From: JBBQIY01 sp964618405
Lineage (GTDB): Bacteria > Verrucomicrobiota > Kiritimatiellia > RFP12 > UBA3636
Length of the DNA stretch: 17,140 nucleotides
Direction: 5' to 3'
NCBI GenBank assembly: GCA_964618405.1
Contig: CAZUAY010000049.1
Location: forward strand, 1 to 17,140
Both the position numbers and the translations under genes were made by a program. Position 1 is the first letter of the stretch. Each line of letters opens with the position of its first letter. Below the pieces are notes generated by a model. It was not told the origin of the DNA, ran no database searches, and saw nothing but the letters and a program-made list of their open reading frames with translations. Positions 14,124-17,140 of this stretch are shown here, one piece after another.

Positions 14124-14795
14124 CTATTGTTCAGAGCCGATAGAATTTCCTACCAAGCTCGATTGCTCTAATTCATAGCCAATACAGCACTTCAACTTGC
14201 CGCATAACCCAGTAGCGACTGAATCGTGGAGTGGAATCGATTGCTGTTTGGCCATTTTCACATCTACCGAAGATCTTTCGCAAACGCCATTACTGCAACA
14301 CAGGTTACATCCGCAAACCCCAATCCCCCCAATCAGACTCGAAATTTCTCGCGGCGAAACCATTGTTATCGAAACTTTGGTTTGGAATCGCTTTTCTAAC
14401 ACATCAACGATCGGTTGAAAACTCATTGATTCTGATACGTGCATCATTAAAGAAAGCCGCTCCCGTCGAACCGAAAAGCGCATTCTCAACGTCTGAAACG
14501 ATCTCCTGCCATCCGCGATCCACTTCAATAAAATTAGCCGCGCCCGCGCCATCGCCTCCTGATTGCCTGCCTGCTTAGCAAGGTCATCCGCGTCAGCTAA
14601 ACGGATGAAGGAACCCGAAACAGAAGCATAGCTTAGCGCCGGCTTGGGAACCCAACGCATAAAACACCCAAATTCCGCTATGCCGTTTACCTCTATCACG
14701 AAAATGGCATCACGTACCTTCGACTCTTTTCCTGCATCAAACCAGCATGAACAAATCACACCGTCATCAAGAACGCTTTCTGCTAAACGATTCAT
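14124..14795 (-). CDS. RicT/PSP1-family iron-sulfur protein (YaaT-like)
   Basis: A 223-residue protein whose C-terminal half carries the PSP1/RicT signature: SPREISSLIGGIGVCGCNLCCS, VKMAKQQSIPL and GLCGKLKCCIGYELE. In Bacillus subtilis RicT (YaaT) acts with RicA and RicF as a complex with [4Fe-4S] clusters that affects RNase Y-dependent mRNA processing, competence, sporulation and biofilm formation. In this organism the role is unknown; no ricA or ricF relatives are in the window. The motif usually reads CGRELCC; here the Arg is Cys (CGCNLCC), adding a cysteine. Cysteine content is high (14 or so), and the conserved ones sit where cluster ligation would be expected. It is the first gene of a two-gene unit with the lipoprotein. 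The start at 14795 has no strong ribosome binding site, so a shorter form cannot be excluded. Confidence 0.85.
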   Translation of the reverse strand: MNRLAESVLDDGVICSCWFDAGKESKVRDAIFVIEVNGIAEFGCFMRWVPKPALSYASVSGSFIRLADADDLAKQAGNQEAMARARLILLKWIADGRRSFQTLRMRFSVRRERLSLMMHVSESMSFQPIVDVLEKRFQTKVSITMVSPREISSLIGGIGVCGCNLCCSNGVCERSSVDVKMAKQQSIPLHDSVATGLCGKLKCCIGYELEQSSLVGNSIGSEQ

Positions 14796-14866
14796 GAACC
14801 CATGCTATCACAAGACGCCACGCTCACGCAATTCTCAAAATGCTCTAATTCACAATAATTTTTCAT

Positions 14867-14896
14867 TTGCATTGAAGCCGCCTTTTTTACTATCAT
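14867..14896 (+). promoter_or_regulatory. Possible promoter of the tRNA-Leu gene
   Basis: TTGCAT (14867-14872) and TATCAT (14891-14896) are 18 bp apart, giving a predicted start near 14903, just ahead of the tRNA at 14912. The hexamers are imperfect, so this is moderate evidence, helped by its position. Confidence 0.45.
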
Positions 14897-14911
14897 TAGT
14901 GGCACATTCAA

Positions 14912-14997
14912 GCCTGGGTGGCGAAATGGCAGACGCATGGGACTTAAAATCCCTTGGTGGCAACACCGTATGGGTTCGAATCCCTTCCCAGGCACCA
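14912..14997 (+). tRNA. tRNA-Leu (anticodon UAA)
   Basis: An 86-nt type II tRNA. The acceptor arms GCCTGGG and CCCAGGC pair perfectly and are followed by A and an encoded CCA. The anticodon loop CTTAAAA lies between GGGA and TCCC, giving anticodon UAA, which reads the Leu codon UUA. A long variable arm (TGGTGGCAACACC) and the T loop GGTTCGAATCC are present. Encoded CCA means the tRNA does not depend on CCA addition at its first maturation. It is followed by its own terminator. Confidence 0.97.
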
Positions 14998-15003
14998 TTA
15001 TTT

Positions 15004-15039
15004 AAACTCTTGTAAACTAATAATTTACAAGAGTTTTTT
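15004..15039 (+). terminator. Rho-independent terminator after tRNA-Leu
   Basis: A perfect 13-bp stem, AAACTCTTGTAAA (15004-15016) with TTTACAAGAGTTT (15024-15036), encloses a 7-nt loop and runs into six consecutive T residues (15034-15039). It starts 7 nt after the tRNA's CCA. The structure is nearly symmetric but lacks a U-run on the other strand, where AAA precedes the stem, so plus-strand use is favoured. Confidence 0.9.
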
Positions 15040-15086
15040 CCAAAGAAAACGAATGGGTGGAGCCGATCTTCTTCTTAAATTGCAAG

Positions 15087-15956
15087 CTAACCTGCAGTAA
15101 AACGCTTGAGGTTTTCGAGTCCGATGGCAATGCCGTCTAGGACGGGTTCCATCCCTTCAAATTCGATGGAAAGTGTCCTGTCGTAACCCGCACGCTTCAT
15201 GATGCCGATGCAAGTGGTTATCGGCACGTCGCCATGCCCAATGATTGCGCCACGAAGATAATTGCCAGCACGGGAGCGGAACCATCCGTTGCCAGGATCG
15301 GGCAGGACTCCAGATTTGACATGAAAATCCTTTGCATGCACATGGAAGGCATACGGGATGACTCGTCCGATGGCCTTTGCCGCATCTTCATCTGCGCAGA
15401 GGAAATTACCCATATCCAACAGTAAGCCGAAGTTCGGATGGTTTACGCCGTTGACAAGCTTTTCAACACGCTCACTATCCTGACAGAAAAAGCCGTGATT
15501 TTCGACCATGGTTCTAATGCCGAGGTCAGCCGCGTATTCCGTGACGGCTCGGCACCCCTTGATCAGCTTCGGTAGTGCGGCGTCAAAGCTACGGGGTCCA
15601 ACGTGACCGGCTAAATAGCCACGCGTAGCATCATGACGCATGCCTGTCACGCCGAGAATTTTCGCTATCGCGAGCTCACCACGAAGCCGTTCGACCTCGG
15701 CCTTCCAATCACCGTTAGAGCCGTTGATAAGATCGGCACCGATTGTGTAGTTCAAAATCGGAAGGCCGATTTCGGCGCAGGTATCGCGAACTTGATGAGC
15801 GAAGGCTTCCAGCGTCACTCCAGGAGGCAATGACAGCCCAGAGAATTCAATGAATTCAAAACCCATGGCCTTGGTCTTGTGGATAACGTCAAGCTGAGTC
15901 ATCGTTCCGGAACGAACAAGCCGCGAAAAACTATAGGAGCTTACACCGAGTTTCAT
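15087..15956 (-). CDS. Sugar phosphate isomerase/epimerase family TIM-barrel protein
   Basis: A 289-residue protein of the xylose-isomerase-like (AP_endonuc_2) TIM-barrel family. Metal-binding acidic and His residues appear in the expected order: Glu in TMVENHG, Asp in LLLDMGNF, the HVHAKDFH motif, GHGDVP and the terminal Glu in LSIEFEG. Members isomerise or epimerise sugars and cyclitols, usually with a divalent metal, but the substrate cannot be read from sequence. The frame extends upstream to 16067, yet that part overlaps the preceding gene and looks non-coding; the ATG at 15956 starts MKLGVSSYSF, a typical first beta strand of the barrel. No strong ribosome binding site is visible. The upstream gene is a diverged relative ending 34 bp before, so the pair is one operon and probably acts on the same or consecutive intermediates. 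Confidence 0.87.
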   Translation of the reverse strand: MKLGVSSYSFSRLVRSGTMTQLDVIHKTKAMGFEFIEFSGLSLPPGVTLEAFAHQVRDTCAEIGLPILNYTIGADLINGSNGDWKAEVERLRGELAIAKILGVTGMRHDATRGYLAGHVGPRSFDAALPKLIKGCRAVTEYAADLGIRTMVENHGFFCQDSERVEKLVNGVNHPNFGLLLDMGNFLCADEDAAKAIGRVIPYAFHVHAKDFHVKSGVLPDPGNGWFRSRAGNYLRGAIIGHGDVPITTCIGIMKRAGYDRTLSIEFEGMEPVLDGIAIGLENLKRFTAG

Positions 15957-15990
15957 GATGGGATATACTTTCTTTGTGGAGTAAAACGAG

Positions 15991-16851
15991 TTAGCGAATC
16001 TGTGATTTAAGAAATTGAACGCCCTTAGCGATATCGCCATACCGATCCGTGCCTTCTTCGCGTTCAATGGTCAAGAATCCGGTGTAACCAATAGCCGAGA
16101 GCGCATCGAGATAAGGCCCCCACTGAACATCGCCTTCTCCAAGCGGTAGTTCTGCGAAAGGAGCCCCACCGAGAAGCTTTTCAAGGTCGGGGTAGTTTCC
16201 ATCATCGAAGGCTGCATAGACTTCTTCCGGATTGCAGGGCTTCAGGTTGCGGCCGTCCTTGGCATGTGTGTGGACGATGTAAGGCGCAAGCGTGGTGACC
16301 GCGGCAACAGGGTCGTCTTGGCAGACCATGACGAGGTTGGCAGGGTCGAGATTCACCCCGATTCCCTTAACACCTAAGGAATCAAGAAAACGACCAAGTA
16401 CGACGGCTGTCTCAGGGCCGGTTTCGATAGCGAAGGACACACCGTGGGCGGTTGCATAGCTTCCGAGCTCGCAGCAGGCATCTTGTAAGATCTTGTAAAC
16501 GGGACTGTTGACATTCTCGGGAACCGAGCCGATGTGTGTGGTTACGATAGGGGTTCCCAGATCAAGCGCCATATCCACGATTGTCTTCGCACGTCGAATA
16601 CGCTCGGGGTTTTTCGCTGGATCCATAAAGTTACCGATATCACCGCAAACCGCCGAAAGGACAAGTCCTTGATCAGCGATGAAAGCCCGCAACTCGCGCC
16701 GACCATTGGCATCGAGACGTTCTGGAGAAACTTCGGGTGAGCACGCATAAATTTGCACCCCTTCGGCACCTACCGCTTTCGCCGCTCGCAAGCCTTCATG
16801 TAAGCTCAGCTTGAACGAATCTACGACGACTCCAATCTTAAACGAACGCAT
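15991..16851 (-). CDS. Sugar phosphate isomerase/epimerase family TIM-barrel protein (second copy)
   Basis: A 286-residue TIM-barrel protein of the same xylose-isomerase-like family as its downstream neighbour. It shows the barrel start MRSFKIGVVVDSF, Glu in FAIETGPE, Asp in GVNLDPANL, the HTHAKDGR motif, GEGDVQW and the late Glu in LTIEREEG, which together form the usual metal site. The enzyme is predicted to be cytoplasmic, with no signal peptide. Specific substrate is unknown; related proteins include tagatose/psicose 3-epimerases, inosose isomerases and hydroxypyruvate isomerase. AAGGGGA lies 7 nt before the ATG, a good ribosome binding site. It is the first gene of the two-gene operon; the neighbour starts 34 bp downstream. 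Both share the H-x-H-A-K-D motif but differ widely elsewhere, so the pair reflects an old duplication or separate recruitment. Confidence 0.88.
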   Translation of the reverse strand: MRSFKIGVVVDSFKLSLHEGLRAAKAVGAEGVQIYACSPEVSPERLDANGRRELRAFIADQGLVLSAVCGDIGNFMDPAKNPERIRRAKTIVDMALDLGTPIVTTHIGSVPENVNSPVYKILQDACCELGSYATAHGVSFAIETGPETAVVLGRFLDSLGVKGIGVNLDPANLVMVCQDDPVAAVTTLAPYIVHTHAKDGRNLKPCNPEEVYAAFDDGNYPDLEKLLGGAPFAELPLGEGDVQWGPYLDALSAIGYTGFLTIEREEGTDRYGDIAKGVQFLKSQIR

Positions 16852-16969
16852 GGTCTATCCCCTTCCCTACAAGTAAACAGTGAGTACTTTCGCATAAACT
16901 TACTCAGTACGCCTGATTTGTAATAACAATACCTCGACTAGAAACCGAGTCGTCTACGCACGCCCAAGG

Positions 16970-16998
16970 AGTATAAACAATCAACTTGACGACATCAA
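16970..16998 (-). promoter_or_regulatory. Promoter of the TIM-barrel operon
   Basis: On the minus strand TTGATG (16993-16998) and TATACT (16970-16975) are 17 bp apart. The predicted start near 16963 gives a leader of about 110 nt. Within it are a small hairpin (CGACT/AGTCG arms, 16935-16952) and an inverted repeat TGAGTA-N14-TACTCA near 16881-16906, which could be an operator. The latter two are weak. Confidence 0.5.
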
Positions 16999-17018
16999 GG
17001 CAAAACGGATTATCCCTA

Positions 17019-17140
17019 GTAATCGGTTAGTCGCCGGGGTTTGAATGGAAAGCCCCAAAGAACAGGCCTTGATCCCAACCTCGTTGACTGACCGATTACA
17101 GTTGCGAGTCGCGAGTCATCAGTGGCGAGTGGCAGAATGA
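17019..17140. repeat. Second copy of the composite repeat, cut by the window end
   Basis: A stem-loop with arms GTAATCGGTTAGTC (17019-17032) and GACTGACCGATTAC (17086-17099), 14 bp with one G:T pair, is followed by AG and 7-bp units near TTGCGAG, TCGCGAG and TGGCGAG to the edge of the window. Arms, the CGGGGTT just inside the left arm, and the following 7-bp array match the left part of the element at 9068-9387. The loop sequences otherwise differ. The rest of this copy lies beyond the window. Confidence 0.75.

Noticed and set aside
15957..16067. N-terminal extension of the 15087-15956 TIM-barrel protein
   Set aside because: It overlaps the end of the upstream gene in another frame and has no barrel-like pattern; MKLGVSSYSF is a natural first strand.

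Overview
The window looks like a contiguous piece of a Gram-negative bacterial chromosome of about 50% GC. It carries an outer-membrane beta-barrel protein, a lipoprotein and a type IV pilus / type II secretion motor. My tentative placement is the PVC superphylum (Verrucomicrobiota, Lentisphaerota or Kiritimatiellota). The reasons are the fused fucokinase/GDP-fucose pyrophosphorylase, the secreted alpha-alpha toroid protein, tandem xylose-isomerase-like TIM barrels, and short-word intergenic repeats. No rRNA or phylogenetic marker confirms this.

Layout, left to right. (1) 3-689: 3' end of an LbtU-like outer-membrane porin gene. (2) 715-1675, minus strand: a two-gene operon of a Fur-family metalloregulator and an atypical 6-pyruvoyl-tetrahydropterin-synthase/QueD-like protein, read from a strong sigma70-type promoter that contains a 12-bp palindrome. 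(3) 1940-6039, plus strand: a promoter followed by a tightly packed operon of a VanZ-like membrane protein, Fkp (L-fucose to GDP-L-fucose) and an exported C39-like cysteine protease. (4) 6092-8948, minus strand: PilB/GspE ATPase and PilC/GspF membrane protein, preceded by a near-consensus sigma54 (-24/-12) promoter. (5) 9068-9387: an intergenic composite repeat made of two stem-loops, 7-bp arrays and two triplets of a 12-bp unit. (6) 9488-12259, plus strand: an NtrC-class sigma54 activator and a soluble NtrB-like histidine kinase with a C-terminal receiver. (7) 12392-13546: a secreted prenyltransferase/squalene-oxidase-repeat protein. (8) 13598-14795, minus strand: a RicT/PSP1 protein coupled to a small lipoprotein. 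(9) 14912-14997: tRNA-Leu(UAA) with its own terminator. (10) 15087-16851, minus strand: two sugar phosphate isomerase/epimerase-type TIM barrels under one promoter. (11) 17019-17140: a second, cut-off copy of the intergenic repeat.

The clearest functional story is in the middle of the window. A sigma54-dependent regulator and its likely kinase are divergently encoded from pilus/secretion motor genes that carry a sigma54 promoter. This suggests PilS/PilR-like control of pilus assembly. The region where an enhancer would be expected, between the divergent genes, is occupied by the composite repeat. The most novel-looking material is that repeat family (at least two copies in 17 kb). The pterin-synthase homologue lacking the usual catalytic cysteine, in a Fur-type operon, is next. 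I did not find a CRISPR array, a transposase or a recognisable defence system.
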